NCBI GenBank assembly: GCA_905182425.1
Contig: CAJJBP010000008.1
Span: forward strand, 1-64,000
Length of the DNA stretch: 64,000 nucleotides
From: an uncultured Planktomarina sp.
Lineage (GTDB): Bacteria; Pseudomonadota; Alphaproteobacteria; Rhodobacterales; Rhodobacteraceae
Direction of reading: 5' to 3'
The translations under genes were made by a program, and so were the position numbers. Positions 37,564 to 48,475 of the stretch are shown piece after piece (within the stretch, counting starts at the first letter, position 1; every line of letters starts with the position of its first letter). The notes under the pieces were generated by a model. It was not told the DNA's origin, ran no database searches, and was given only the letters and a program-made list of their open reading frames with translations.

Positions 37564-38690
37564 TACTCGCGATCTCCAATTTTCTGGGTGCGTATGCTGG
37601 TCTTCATGTCCGTCCCCCTGTTGAGGCCCAATTTGATCTCGATAGTTGGTCAGCATGTCCACTGCGAGCAGGAAGAACAAAAGCATACCTTGGAAGGCTT
37701 GAATGGCTGCGGACGGGAGGCCCAGGCTGGATTGCGCTATCTCGCCACCAATGTAGGTCAGGGCCATCAACAGCCCCGCCAGCATAATTCCAAACGGGTT
37801 GAGCCGCCCTAAAAAGGCGACGATGATCGCGGTGAACCCATAGCCCACGTTAAAATCAATACTGACCTGACCACTGGGACCTGCCACTTCGAACAGCCCT
37901 GCAAGCCCAGCCAAGGCGCCACTAAAGCCGAGGCAAAAGATCACAAGTCGTTGGGATTAACCCCAGCAAACCGCGCAGCCTTTGGGCTTTCGCCTGTTAG
38001 TCGAATATTAAAGCCCAATTGATGACGTGCCAGCAAAATATATGCAAATATTACAGAAATCAGGGCAAAAACGACACCCATGTGAACGCCGGAACCTGCT
38101 ATAATTTCGACATTATGAGCACTTGGATATTGTTGTAAATTACGTGAGCCAGGAAATCCAAACCCGTCCGGGTTTTTCATCAAGCCTAGCGACATTGATG
38201 CTAATAACTGCTCGGCTACATAGACCAACATGAGGCTAACTAGAATTTCATTTGTGCCAAATCTTGTTTTCAAAAGGGCTGGGATCATCGCCCAAGCAAA
38301 GCCACCTAATGCGCCGAAAAAGACCATTGCTGGAAAGATAAATATGCTTTCGGCAGGATAAAGCGCCAGCGCAATGCCTGCGCCACAAATAGCACCAATA
38401 ATATATTGCCCTTCCGCACCGATATTCCAAATGCCAGCGCGAAACCCCATGGATAAACCAATTGCGATCAGCACCAATGGCGCTCCTTTGACCAAAAGCT
38501 GAGGCCGATAATACCATGAAAACTCGGAGAAAAGGGGATCATAAAAAATAGTTCGGATAGCTTCAAATGGATCTTTGCCCAATAACGCAAACATAAAGCC
38601 GCCCCCAACCATCGTTGCTATAACAGCCAGAACGGGTGCAAGATATTCCCACAATTGTGAGGGATTAGGGCGTTTTTCAAGCCGCAGCAT
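37563..38690 (-). CDS. Second BMP-system ABC permease 1, frameshifted at the end
   Basis: The reading frame starts at the ATG at 38690 (MLRLEKRPNPSQLWEYLAP), overlapping the ATPase gene by 14 bases, and is intact to about 37945 with GFRAGIWNIGAEGQYIIGAI and RLTGESPKAARFAGVNP. A shift near 37942 leads to GFSGALAGLAGLFEVAGPSG and on toward LTNYR. A further shift gives an end overlapping the ATG of permease 2 at 37563. The repaired protein is about 375 residues with eight to ten membrane segments. The GC-rich patch begins inside this gene near 37950. Confidence 0.8.
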
Positions 38691-40182
38691 CGGCACCTCC
38701 CAAAAGCAACCCAATTTCATCGAGACTAAGATCTGCCATTGGCTGCGCCTCTGAGAGCTTGCCATTATTTAGGACGGCGAACCGTGTTGAAATTTCCATT
38801 AATTCATCCAAATCTTGGCTAATTACTACTACGGCGGCACCCTTGGCTGTGAGATCTAACAAGGCTTGGCGAATCGAGGCGGCGGCGGCGGCATCTACAC
38901 CCCAAGTTGGTTGATTTACGATGAAGACATCTGGATCTTGCAGAACTTCACGGCCAATTACAAATTTTTGAAGGTTTCCACCTGAAAGAGAGCGTGCTGC
39001 TGACTGTGTGCTAGGCGTCCGCACATCAAACTTGGTAATAATTTGTTGCGCAAAAGCCTTTGCCTTAGCCCAATTTAAAAACCCATTTTTCGACAGGTTT
39101 TGTCGTACCATCGCTGTCAGCATTGTATTTTGAATTAGGTTCATATCAGGTGCTGCGGCATGGCCAAGACGCTCTTCAGGGGCCGCAAGTAACCCCAAAG
39201 CACGCCGGGCATTGGGGTTTAGATGCCCAATACCAATGCCGTTAAAAAGAATCGTATAGTGCACACTTAAGACCTCACCGGACAGACAGGCTAAAAGCTC
39301 ATCTTGACCATTGCCCGCAACGCCACCAATACCCAAAACTTCGCCTTTATGAAGATTGAGAGATATGCTTTTCAGGCTTGTTCCAAAAGCGGATTGTGGT
39401 GGCAGAGATAATTCAGAAACCTTAAGAATAGTCTCACCAATCTCTGTGGAACTGGCTTTGGCTGAATTAATAGTTCCACCCACCATCATCTCAGCCAACT
39501 CACGCGCTGATTTCTCACGGGGGTCGCATGTCGCAACCTTTTTACCACCACGTAAAATAGAAGCCGTTTCGCACAGTTCTCTAATTTCCTCAAGTTTGTG
39601 TGATATATAAAGAATAGATGTGCCCTCAGACTTAAGCTTTCGAAGTGTTGTAAACAATGTGAACACCTCTTGGGGGGTCAACACACTGGTGGGCTCATCC
39701 ATAATAAGCAATTTGGGGTCTTGTAATAGGCAGCGAATGATTTCGACGCGCTGACGTTCGCCTGCTGAGAGATCACCAACCAATCTTTGAGGGTCTAGAG
39801 GAAGTCCATAAGCATTTGAAACCGTCGTGATTTTCTGGGACAGTGCACCTGATTTTGGAGGGTTCTCCATGCCCAAAGCTATATTCTCTCCAACACTTAA
39901 AGCCTCAAAAAGGCTAAAGTGTTGGAAAACCATGGCTACACCAGAGGCCCGCGCGGAACGTGGCTCAGAAGGCGAAAAAATCTCACCTTTTAAAGCCATT
40001 TTCCCGTGGTCAGGGTGCACAAGGCCATAAATTATTTTGACCAGAGTTGACTTGCCTGCGCCATTCTCGCCCAGCAGTGCATGGATTTCACCAGTACCAA
40101 TTTCCAAGCTTATGTCATCATTGGCGATAACGCCGGGATATGCTTTAGTAAGGCCTTGCAGCTTGAGAAGTGGGTGGTTCAC
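38677..40182 (-). CDS. Second nucleoside-type ABC importer ATPase (double domain)
   Basis: This 501-residue double ATPase has a first-domain Walker A GENGAGKSTLVKIIYG and signature LSAGERQR, and a second domain with GVAGNGQDELLACLSG and LSGGNLQKFVIGREVL. It is a paralogue of the ATPase at 18359-19897. It overlaps xdhC by four bases upstream and permease 1 downstream, so it is cotranscribed with the xanthine dehydrogenase genes. The import of purine bases or nucleosides for xanthine oxidation is the natural reading. Confidence 0.92.
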   Translation of the reverse strand: MNHPLLKLQGLTKAYPGVIANDDISLEIGTGEIHALLGENGAGKSTLVKIIYGLVHPDHGKMALKGEIFSPSEPRSARASGVAMVFQHFSLFEALSVGENIALGMENPPKSGALSQKITTVSNAYGLPLDPQRLVGDLSAGERQRVEIIRCLLQDPKLLIMDEPTSVLTPQEVFTLFTTLRKLKSEGTSILYISHKLEEIRELCETASILRGGKKVATCDPREKSARELAEMMVGGTINSAKASSTEIGETILKVSELSLPPQSAFGTSLKSISLNLHKGEVLGIGGVAGNGQDELLACLSGEVLSVHYTILFNGIGIGHLNPNARRALGLLAAPEERLGHAAAPDMNLIQNTMLTAMVRQNLSKNGFLNWAKAKAFAQQIITKFDVRTPSTQSAARSLSGGNLQKFVIGREVLQDPDVFIVNQPTWGVDAAAAASIRQALLDLTAKGAAVVVISQDLDELMEISTRFAVLNNGKLSEAQPMADLSLDEIGLLLGGADAAA

Positions 40183-41093
40183 GATTGAACGCTCCTTTTG
40201 GCAGAGGCGATACTATGGCGTGTTAATAGAGCTTGTGTGACACCAACCGCAATCGAAATTGGTTGTTTTCCTAAGCTTGGATCACCAATGGGGCAGGTAA
40301 TTTCACCTATTTTGCTTGGAGTATGTCCCAAAGCACTTAATCGAGCTCGAAATCGCGCCCATTTACTGGCTGACCCAATGAGCCCGCAATACTCAAAACC
40401 GCGCGAAAGAGCGGCATTGCAAAGAGCTAAGTCCATGGCGTGGGAATAGGTGAAGATCAAATGTAGTGCATGCGTTGGGGCGTGAGCCATTAGTAAAGCA
40501 GGCTCTGCCGTTGGAACGGCTGTAACACCTTCTGGTATTTCATTTGGATACCTCTCCTTGGAAGTATCGACCCATGTTATTTCAAAATCTGGCAGATGTT
40601 TGGCAATTTCTACTACGGAGCGGCCCACATGCCCCGCGCCCCAAATCCATAAGGGCTGTGCTGGCAGATTGATAGGTTCTGCCAGCCAGCCATCTCCATG
40701 CATCAGCACGGGTTGTACAGATCCGTTGCGAATAGATTTTTGCATCCTTGCCATCTTGAATGGCTGACCAGATGTACCGCTGAATTGGCGCACAAAATAC
40801 GAGCTGCTTGTAACTTGTTTATCAAAACGTTCGGTAACCAATGTAACATGCCCGCCACAGCACTGGCCCAGTTCTGGTCCCAAAGGGTATTTGCGAAGTC
40901 CAATCTCTAAGGCTTGTGTGGCTTGGAATTCGAGTGCACCGCCGCCGATGCTGCCACTTTGTCCACCGGGCCAAAGCAACATGGAGGCGCCGACTTCCCT
41001 TGGGGATGAGCCTCGTATGGCGACGATGACCACACGGTAAACTGTGCCATGTTGAGCAATTGCTAAATTTATCTCGTGTGTATTAAAGCTCAT
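40179..41093 (-). CDS. xdhC: Xanthine dehydrogenase accessory protein XdhC
   Basis: XdhC binds molybdenum cofactor, helps sulfurate it and inserts it into xanthine dehydrogenase. The 304-residue product has the N-terminal REVGASMLLWPGGQSGSIGG and a C-terminal Rossmann-like part (LWIWGAGHVGRSVVEIAKHL, FTYSHAMDLALCNAAL, CGLIGSASKWARF). It overlaps xdhB and the ABC ATPase gene by four bases each, giving strong translational coupling. Confidence 0.94.
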   Translation of the reverse strand: MSFNTHEINLAIAQHGTVYRVVIVAIRGSSPREVGASMLLWPGGQSGSIGGGALEFQATQALEIGLRKYPLGPELGQCCGGHVTLVTERFDKQVTSSSYFVRQFSGTSGQPFKMARMQKSIRNGSVQPVLMHGDGWLAEPINLPAQPLWIWGAGHVGRSVVEIAKHLPDFEITWVDTSKERYPNEIPEGVTAVPTAEPALLMAHAPTHALHLIFTYSHAMDLALCNAALSRGFEYCGLIGSASKWARFRARLSALGHTPSKIGEITCPIGDPSLGKQPISIAVGVTQALLTRHSIASAKRSVQS

Positions 41094-43384
41094 GCCGTGG
41101 ACCTTTTCGAACGCGCAATTGCGTTGAATATCTCTTCAGATGTGGCTGGAGCCTGTAAGTCAGGATAGGCATCTCCACAAGCAGAGACAGCATTCGATAG
41201 TGCTAAATAGGCTGATATCCCATGCATAAAGGGAGGCTCTCCAACCGCTTTTGAACGATAAACAGTGGCTTCTGGGTTTTTAGCGTCCCAAAGTGATATG
41301 TTGAAAATATCTGGTCGGTCTGAGCAGGCTGGGATTTTGTAGGTTGAGGGTGCATGTGTTTTCAGAATGCCCTGATTATCCCAAACTAATTCTTCAGTTG
41401 TCAGCCAACCTGCGCCCTGCACAAACGCGCCTTCAATTTGACCAATATCGAGATCTGGGTTTAAAGATGCCCCACAATCGTGCAAAATATCACAGCGCAA
41501 GATACGGTTTTCCCCCGTTAAGACATCGACTACGACTTCAGTTATTGCTGCGCCATATGAAAAGTAAAGAAAGGGTCTCCCTTGGCCTTTGATCCGGTCC
41601 CATTCAATATCAGGGGTTTTATAAAATCCAGTAGATGAGAGTGAAATTCGGTTTTCATATGTTGATTTAGTGGCTTCTGCCCAGTCAACCTTAAACCCTG
41701 GCCCCGTAATTTTTCCATCGACAAAGGTCACCTCTGTTGGAGAGCAATCATAGCTTTGAGCTAAATGCTTCGCAATCCGGTCACGCAGCGTTTTGCAGGC
41801 GGCAAATACGGCCATGCCATTGAGATCTGCCCCAGAACTTGCGGCTGTGGCAGATGTATTGGGAACCTTGCTTGTATCTGTCGCACTAGCACGAATGAAG
41901 TTCTGTGGTACGCCCAATGCCCGTGCTGCAACTTGCGAAACCTTTTGAAACAAGCCTTGGCCCATTTCGGTTCCACCGTGATTGACCAAGACCGAACCAT
42001 CTGCATAAATTTGCACCAAAGCCCCGGCCTGATTGAGGTGTGTCAGGGTGAAGGAAATTCCAAATTTAACTGGACTAAAGGCGATACCGCGTTTGAGATG
42101 GGGATTTGAACTGTTCCACTGCGCTATAGATGAACGGCGAGCATTATAGCAGCTGCTCTCCAGCAGATTTTTTGTCATATCGCCAAGGATGAAATCCGTT
42201 ACATCCATACCATAGGGTGTTTTAGCGGATTTATTGGATCCCATTTCTGGATAAAAATTAGCCTTGCGCACTTGAACCGGATCTAGGCCCAGTTTGTGGG
42301 AGATGTGATCGATTACCCTTTCAATTCCCAAGATACCCTGAGGGCCTCCAAAGCCACGAAAGGCTGTGGCGCTTTGAGTATTGGTTTTCAAGCGATGAGA
42401 CGTGATACGAACATTCGGAAGATTATAGGCATTGTCTGCATGCAGCATGGCGCGGTCTGCGACCGGGAGTGATAGGTCTTGTGCCCAACCACATCTGAAA
42501 TAATGCGTGAAATCGATTGCCTCGATGCGACCGGTCGCATCGAACCCTACCTTATAGGCAATTCTGCAATCATGGCGTTTACCTGTAATGATGAAATCAT
42601 CATCCCGGTCGTAACGCATTTTGCAGGGTCTTCGAGTTTTAAGCGCTGCGATGGCACACGCGACAGCCAAGGCGTTGCCTTGGCTTTCTTTGCCACCAAA
42701 TGCGCCACCCATACGTCGAACTTCGACGCGAACTGCGTGCTGTGGGATGTTCAAAGCTTCAGCCACCTTGTGCTGAATTTCTGTTGGATGCTGGCTTGAA
42801 GCATGAATGACCATGTCATTTTGGTCGCCAGGGAGGGCGAGGGCGGCTTGGCCCTCCAAATAAAAATGCTCTTGGCCTCCGATGTCGAATTGCCCACTAA
42901 GATGCTTTTCTGCCTTTGACATAGCACTGGCTAGAGCGCCTTTTTTATAAATTCTTGGTCCATCCTCAAACCGGCTGTTGGCTTCCATCGCTTGATCTAT
43001 CGTCAATATTGCAGCGTGGCGTGCAATTTCAATTTTTGCCAATTGAGCAGCCTTACGCGCTTCAAGATGACTGTCTGCAACAACTATAAAAATGGGTTGT
43101 CCAGCGTAGTGAACATGACCCTCTGCTAACAAAGGTTCATCGTGGGCGGATGGCGAGACATCATTTAGGTAGGGAAGATCCGAGGCTTGCAAAACCATGC
43201 GAACACCAGATGCTGAATGTACTGGTTCTAGGTCAACTGAAAGTATCTCGCCAGCCGCACAATGCGAGAGGCCGAACGCCAAATGAAGTGCATCCTTTGG
43301 TGTTGGAATGTCATCAATATAACGCGCTTCGCCAGTGACATGCTGGTGAGCTGCATCATGCTTTGGATGTTTCGCAGGTGTCAT
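41090..43384 (-). CDS. xdhB: Xanthine dehydrogenase molybdopterin-binding subunit
   Basis: XdhB is the large subunit that binds the molybdenum cofactor and oxidises hypoxanthine and xanthine to urate. The 764 residues include RRMGGAFGGKESQGNALAVA, TAFRGFGGPQGILGIERVID (active-site Arg region), GGTEMGQGLFQKVSQVAA, and the C-terminal SKAVGEPPFMHGISAYLAL with the catalytic Glu. It works with XdhA (FeS/FAD), encoded just upstream with a four-base overlap. Confidence 0.96.
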   Translation of the reverse strand: MTPAKHPKHDAAHQHVTGEARYIDDIPTPKDALHLAFGLSHCAAGEILSVDLEPVHSASGVRMVLQASDLPYLNDVSPSAHDEPLLAEGHVHYAGQPIFIVVADSHLEARKAAQLAKIEIARHAAILTIDQAMEANSRFEDGPRIYKKGALASAMSKAEKHLSGQFDIGGQEHFYLEGQAALALPGDQNDMVIHASSQHPTEIQHKVAEALNIPQHAVRVEVRRMGGAFGGKESQGNALAVACAIAALKTRRPCKMRYDRDDDFIITGKRHDCRIAYKVGFDATGRIEAIDFTHYFRCGWAQDLSLPVADRAMLHADNAYNLPNVRITSHRLKTNTQSATAFRGFGGPQGILGIERVIDHISHKLGLDPVQVRKANFYPEMGSNKSAKTPYGMDVTDFILGDMTKNLLESSCYNARRSSIAQWNSSNPHLKRGIAFSPVKFGISFTLTHLNQAGALVQIYADGSVLVNHGGTEMGQGLFQKVSQVAARALGVPQNFIRASATDTSKVPNTSATAASSGADLNGMAVFAACKTLRDRIAKHLAQSYDCSPTEVTFVDGKITGPGFKVDWAEATKSTYENRISLSSTGFYKTPDIEWDRIKGQGRPFLYFSYGAAITEVVVDVLTGENRILRCDILHDCGASLNPDLDIGQIEGAFVQGAGWLTTEELVWDNQGILKTHAPSTYKIPACSDRPDIFNISLWDAKNPEATVYRSKAVGEPPFMHGISAYLALSNAVSACGDAYPDLQAPATSEEIFNAIARSKRSTA

Positions 43385-44754
43385 ACTAACACCTCACGGA
43401 CATTGACGTTTATGCCTTCGAGGTCATAAAAATAACGTTCTAGCATGTTTTGAGCTACAGCCGCTCTATATTCAGCACTTGCACGCATATCAGACAACGG
43501 GTTGAAATCATCGGCCATGGCAGCCTTGGCCGCATGAATAGCGCTTAGCGACCATTTCTGCCCAATCAAAGCTGCTTCTGCCTTTTTAGCACGTGCCGGA
43601 ATACCTGCCATTCCGCCAAAAGTTAAGCGTGCCTGTGTCACTAAGCCTTCTTCGATCAAAACATTTAGACACCCACAAACTGCCGAAATATCTTGATCAA
43701 ACCGTTTCGATAATTTGTAGCAACGCAGGGCGGACTGCCCTTTTGGAACCTCAATGGCCTCAACAAATTCGCCAACAAGACGATCCTGCTTGCCATACGC
43801 AATGAAAAAATCTTCAAGGGGTATGACCCGACGATCATTACCTCTTCGCAAAACCAGCTTTGCTCCCAGAGAAATCAAAGCTGGGGGGGCGTCTCCAATA
43901 GGGGATCCGTTGGCCACATTCCCGCCCAACGTTGCGGCATTGCGTACTTGAGGACTACCATAGCGGGTAAGCATTTCGTGAAATGACGGATATTCGCTTT
44001 TTATTGTATCCATGAAGTCGGTGATGGTCGCCGCCGCGCCAACGCGCCAAAACTGGCAGTTCTCTGAAATCTTAGAAAGATCGGCAACATGTCCCAAAAA
44101 CGCTATTTTAGAAAGTTTTGCGTAATGTTTAGTAACCCAAAGCCCAACGTCAGTTCCTCCTGAGACAAGTGTGGCCTCTGGGTTTGTCATGAACCAGTCT
44201 GCCAGCTGATCCGTGTTTGTGGGACAAAAAACGGTATCGTTACTTGCGATTGCGCTGGGAGGCGTATTATCGTGCATCCAAACTGGGATTGGTGCATCTT
44301 CTACCGCTGTTGCAGCGCGTATGATGGGTGCGTAACCTGTGCAGCGACATAAGTTGCCGGCCAGTGCTGTATCGTGATCTCGGATGCCGTTTGTATGCGC
44401 CGCGGCCATAGACGTTATGAAACCTGGTGTGCAAAATCCGCATTGTGCTCCGTGGTGTTCTATCATTGCTGATTGAACTGGGTGCAAATCGCCAGCCGGC
44501 CCGGAAATGCCTTCAACGGTTCGAACCGCCCGGCCCTGTAGCTGTGGCAAAAACATAATACATGAATTCATCGCCTGCGCACGGCCTTCTCCATCAGTAA
44601 CTATGACAGAGCAAGCACCGCAATCGCCTTCATTGCAGCCTTCTTTGGTGCCACAAAGCGCCTGATTTTCACGCAAGAAATCCAGCAGAGTCTCAGTACC
44701 TGTTTTGACAGCGGCACAAACAGGTTCTCCGTTTAGAAGAAACGTAATATTCAT
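43381..44754 (-). CDS. xdhA: Xanthine dehydrogenase FeS/FAD subunit
   Basis: XdhA carries electrons from the molybdenum site through two 2Fe-2S clusters to FAD and NAD. Of 457 residues, the plant-ferredoxin cluster ligands are C40, C45 and C48 (KEGCNEGDCGACSVI); the second cluster uses CGFCTPGF and NLCRCTGY. The FAD domain shows LVSGGTDVGLWVTKHY and NAATLGGNVANGSPIGDAPP. I chose the ATG at 44754 because the family begins at MNITFLLNG. It heads a likely seven-gene operon (xdhABC, ATPase, two permeases, BMP). A 215-base region separates it from divergent dnaE. Confidence 0.95.
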   Translation of the reverse strand: MNITFLLNGEPVCAAVKTGTETLLDFLRENQALCGTKEGCNEGDCGACSVIVTDGEGRAQAMNSCIMFLPQLQGRAVRTVEGISGPAGDLHPVQSAMIEHHGAQCGFCTPGFITSMAAAHTNGIRDHDTALAGNLCRCTGYAPIIRAATAVEDAPIPVWMHDNTPPSAIASNDTVFCPTNTDQLADWFMTNPEATLVSGGTDVGLWVTKHYAKLSKIAFLGHVADLSKISENCQFWRVGAAATITDFMDTIKSEYPSFHEMLTRYGSPQVRNAATLGGNVANGSPIGDAPPALISLGAKLVLRRGNDRRVIPLEDFFIAYGKQDRLVGEFVEAIEVPKGQSALRCYKLSKRFDQDISAVCGCLNVLIEEGLVTQARLTFGGMAGIPARAKKAEAALIGQKWSLSAIHAAKAAMADDFNPLSDMRASAEYRAAVAQNMLERYFYDLEGINVNVREVLV

Positions 44755-44969
44755 AATAGGAATCGCGCCACTGTCTGTTGCGTTCCCCACGCCTTGGCCC
44801 GATGCGGCGTAAAGCAAAGGCGGGAACGGTTTCATTTAGACCTATCTTAAACGCCTCTGGCAAGAAAAAAATGGTTTCGACCAGCGTTTTGTAGCTTATT
44901 GTGGTATGTAGCTTGAAATTTATGTAGATTCAGCTGGCTGCTCCTGGGTAGGCAGTTTACTCCTTAATT

Positions 44970-47900
44970 ATGACTAGTGATCCAAAATTCATCCATTTAC
45001 GCCTCCACACTGAATATTCCCTTCTTGAGGGAGCCATCCGGCTCAAAAAACTTCCGGATATGGCTACAGCCATGGGCATGCCCGCGATTGCTGTCACAGA
45101 TACAAATAATATGTTTTGCGCTTTAGAATTCTCGGAGGGCGCTGCTAAGGCCAGGTGTTCAGCCCATAATTGGCTGCCAAGTTGATGTAGCATTTGAAGC
45201 CAGTGCTCCGGGTGAAAAAGCCAAAATGCCGGCACCGGTTGTACTGTTAGCGCAAAATGAAAGTGGTTATGGAAATCTAATGGCGCTTAACTCTTGTCTT
45301 TATTTGGATTCTGATGGGCAGCTTCCGCAGGTCCAGATTGCTCAGCTAGCTAAAAATTCTAGTGGATTGATTTGCCTTACTGGGGGGCCGTCGGGCCCAA
45401 TCGGGTTGCTGCTTCAAAATGGACAAGCGACCAAAGCCCAAGTGTTAATGACCCGTTTGGCTGAGATTTTTGAGGATCGATTGTATGTAGAGTTGCAGCG
45501 GCACCCGCGCGCAGATGGTAGCGCGTCGGATGCGGAGCGCCTTACTGAGCGAGGCTCCATCGCGATGGCTTATAAAATGGATTTGCCTCTGGTTGCCACC
45601 AATGATGTATTTTTTCCAAAAGAGAAAATGTACGAAGCGCATGACGCTTTGATCTGTATCGCGGGCGGGGCTTATGTGGACCAACAAGAACCGCGCCGAC
45701 GGCTGAGCCCGCAGAATTATTTAAAGACACCGGCTGAAATGGCGGTTTTATTTGCGGACCTCCCTGAGGCGATAGAAAATACCGTTGAAATTGCTCGGCG
45801 GTGTGCTTTCAAAGCCTATAAGCGTGACCCAATTTTACCTAAATTTGCTGATGATGAAATTGAAGAATTATGTAGGCAAGCCAATGAAGGTTTGCAACGG
45901 CGACTACTAGTTATCCCTCATGCTGGCTCGGTCGATGAATACCAAAATCGTCTCAATTTTGAGTTAAAAATAATTGAAGATATGGGTTTTCCAGGCTATT
46001 TTTTAATTGTTGCTGACTTCGTTGCGTGGACCAAAAAGCAAAAAATTCCAGTAGGGCCAGGGCGTGGGTCTGGTGCGGGTTCTCTGGTAGCCTACGCGCT
46101 CACAATTACCGACCTTGATCCGCTGCGTTATGGCCTCTTGTTTGAGCGGTTTTTGAACCCAGAGCGTGTCTCTATACCTGACTTTGATATCGATTTCTGT
46201 ATGGATCGACGTGAAGAAGTTATTCGCTATGTGCAGCAGAAGTATGGTCGTGAACGGGTAGGACAAATTATTACATTTGGTGCGTTGCTGTCTAAGGCAG
46301 CAGTGCGCGATATTGGTAGGGTACTTCAAATGCCCTATGGGCAAGTGGACCGCATCTCTAAAATGATTCCGGTTGAGGGGGTCAAGCCAGTTAGTATCGA
46401 AAAAGCATTGGCAGACGAGCCTCGCTTACGCGAGCAGGCCAAAGCTGAAGAAGTTGTTAAACGCTTGTTGAACTATGGCCAGCAAGTCGAGGGACTTTTG
46501 CGTAACGCGTCCACCCACGCAGCAGGCGTAGTGATCGCTGATCGCCCTTTGGATCAGCTGGTTCCTTTGTATCAAGATCCCCGTTCAGAGATGCCGGCCA
46601 CTCAATTCAATATGAAATGGGTTGAACAAGCCGGTTTAGTCAAATTTGACTTCTTGGGTCTGAAAACACTAACGGTAATTCAAAACGCAGTTAATCTTAT
46701 CGAGCGAACACGCAGTTTACAATTCAGCGCAGATGGGCATGAGCTTTATACTCCGGCTATTGGTACTGAAGGCGATATTAATGCAATTCCTTTGGATGAT
46801 CTGAATTCCTACAAACTTTATTCTTCTGCTAAGACAATTGCTGTTTTCCAGGTGGAATCTAGCGGTATGATGGACGCTTTGAAGCGAATGAAACCAAACT
46901 GTATCGAAGATATTGTGGCACTTGTGGCTTTATACCGGCCCGGTCCGATGGAAAATATTCCAAAATATTGCGAAGTTAAAAATGGCCTAAGTGAACGTGA
47001 GCTTTTGCACCCTTCCGTTGATCACATTCTCGATGAAACACAAGGAATTATTGTTTATCAAGAGCAGGTGATGGAAATTGCCCGTCAAATGGCTGGGTAT
47101 TCATTGGGTGGTGCTGACCTTTTGCGCCGTGCGATGGGTAAGAAAATTCAAGAAGCAATGGATGCTGAGAAACCAAAATTCTTATTGGGTTCGATTGAAA
47201 ACGGTGTGGACGAGAAAACAGCCAACGCCACTTGGGATCTGCTTGATAAATTTGCTAACTACGGATTCAACAAATCTCACGCAGCAGCCTATGCTGTTGT
47301 GAGCTATCAAACAGCTTGGCTCAAAGCGAACCATCCGGTTGAGTTTATGGCAGGCGTAATGAATTGCGATTTGCATCTCACAGATAAGCTAGCGATATAT
47401 TTCAATGAGGTACGAAAAGGTCTCAAACTTCCATATATTCCGCCATGTGTAAACCGTTCTCAAGCCCGGTTTGATGTCGCTAATGGGGCTTTGGTCTATG
47501 GATTAGGAGCGTTAAAAAATGTGGGTGTAGAGGCTATGCGCTTGGTGACCGATGGTCGGGGTGATAAACCTTTTGTGACTCTTTTTGATTTTGCTCGCCG
47601 AGTTGATGTGAAACGTGTTGGCAAGAGACCTCTTGAAATGCTGGCGCGGGCTGGGGCCTTTGATGAGCTCGATCGGAACCGTCACCGTGTTTTTGATAGT
47701 CTAGACTCTTTGGTTAGCTATTCCTCGGCTGTGCATGAACAGCGCGGCTCCAATCAGGTAAGCCTTTTTGGAGAGGCCGGTGATGATCTGCCGGAACCAC
47801 GCCTATCTCCTGTTGCTCCTTGGTTGCCGGCGGAGCAACTGGGAGAAGAATTTAAGGCTATTGGATTTTATTTGTCGGGCCATCCGTTGGACGATTATAT

Positions 47901-48471
47901 GGTAGCCTTAAAGCGTTCGGGCGTAATAACCTTGGACGAATTGATAGAGAGAGCTAAAGGCGGCCCACTGGTGGCAAAACTCGCAGGGATTGTTGCCGGT
48001 CGGCAAGAGCGCAAATCTGCGCGTGGCAATCGTTTTGCATTTGTACAGCTGAGTGACACAACTGGTAATTATGAAGCTACAATGTTCAGTGACGCACTGG
48101 AAGCCGCGCGAGATCACCTTGAGACTGGGTCTAAGGTAATTATTGGGGTTGAAGCCACCATGGAGTCAGAACAGCTCAAGCTGTTGGGGAGGTCCGTACA
48201 GCCTATTGATGGTGCAATTATAAAAACTGGTACGTCTGGCTTGCGGGTCTATGTTGACGATGTTTCTGCAATCTCTTCGGTTGCGACTGTACTAAAAGAA
48301 GCCACGCGGGCCACGAAGAATAGCGCTAAGGGCCCAATCTCATTTTGCTTACTTGATGAAAGCTTGCCGGGAGAGGTGGACATGGAGCTAGGGAGCAGCT
48401 TTCCAGTCACGCCACAAATAAAAGGCGCTCTTAAAAGCCTTGCAGGGGTATTAATGCTGGAAGAGTTTTGA
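44970..48471 (+). CDS. dnaE: DNA polymerase III alpha subunit, single frameshift near the N-terminus
   Basis: DnaE is the replicative polymerase. The start MTSDPKFIHLRLHTEYSLLE contains the PHP-domain opening, and the frame breaks after FSEGAAKA. Removing one C at 45151-45152 restores GVQPIIGCQVDVAFEASAPG and joins the long frame to 48471. The repaired protein is about 1166 residues, normal for the family, with the catalytic region VGPGRGSGAGSLVAY and PDFDIDFCMDRREEVI and a C-terminal OB fold. An essential gene with one extra base is best explained by a sequence error. Its stop is four bases from the convergent slyX stop. Confidence 0.93.
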
Positions 48472-48475
48472 CGGC

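Noticed and set aside
44755-44969. Cobalamin- or xanthine-riboswitch-like leader between xdhA and dnaE (GCCACTG, GGCGT/ACGCC repeats)
   Set aside because: Only scattered short matches. The rest of the B12 box is absent, and I could not build a convincing fold for a known purine-related riboswitch.
44970-45235. Programmed frameshift in dnaE
   Set aside because: No X-XXY-YYZ slippery site or stimulating structure near 45150, and many other genes in the window show similar random single-base shifts.
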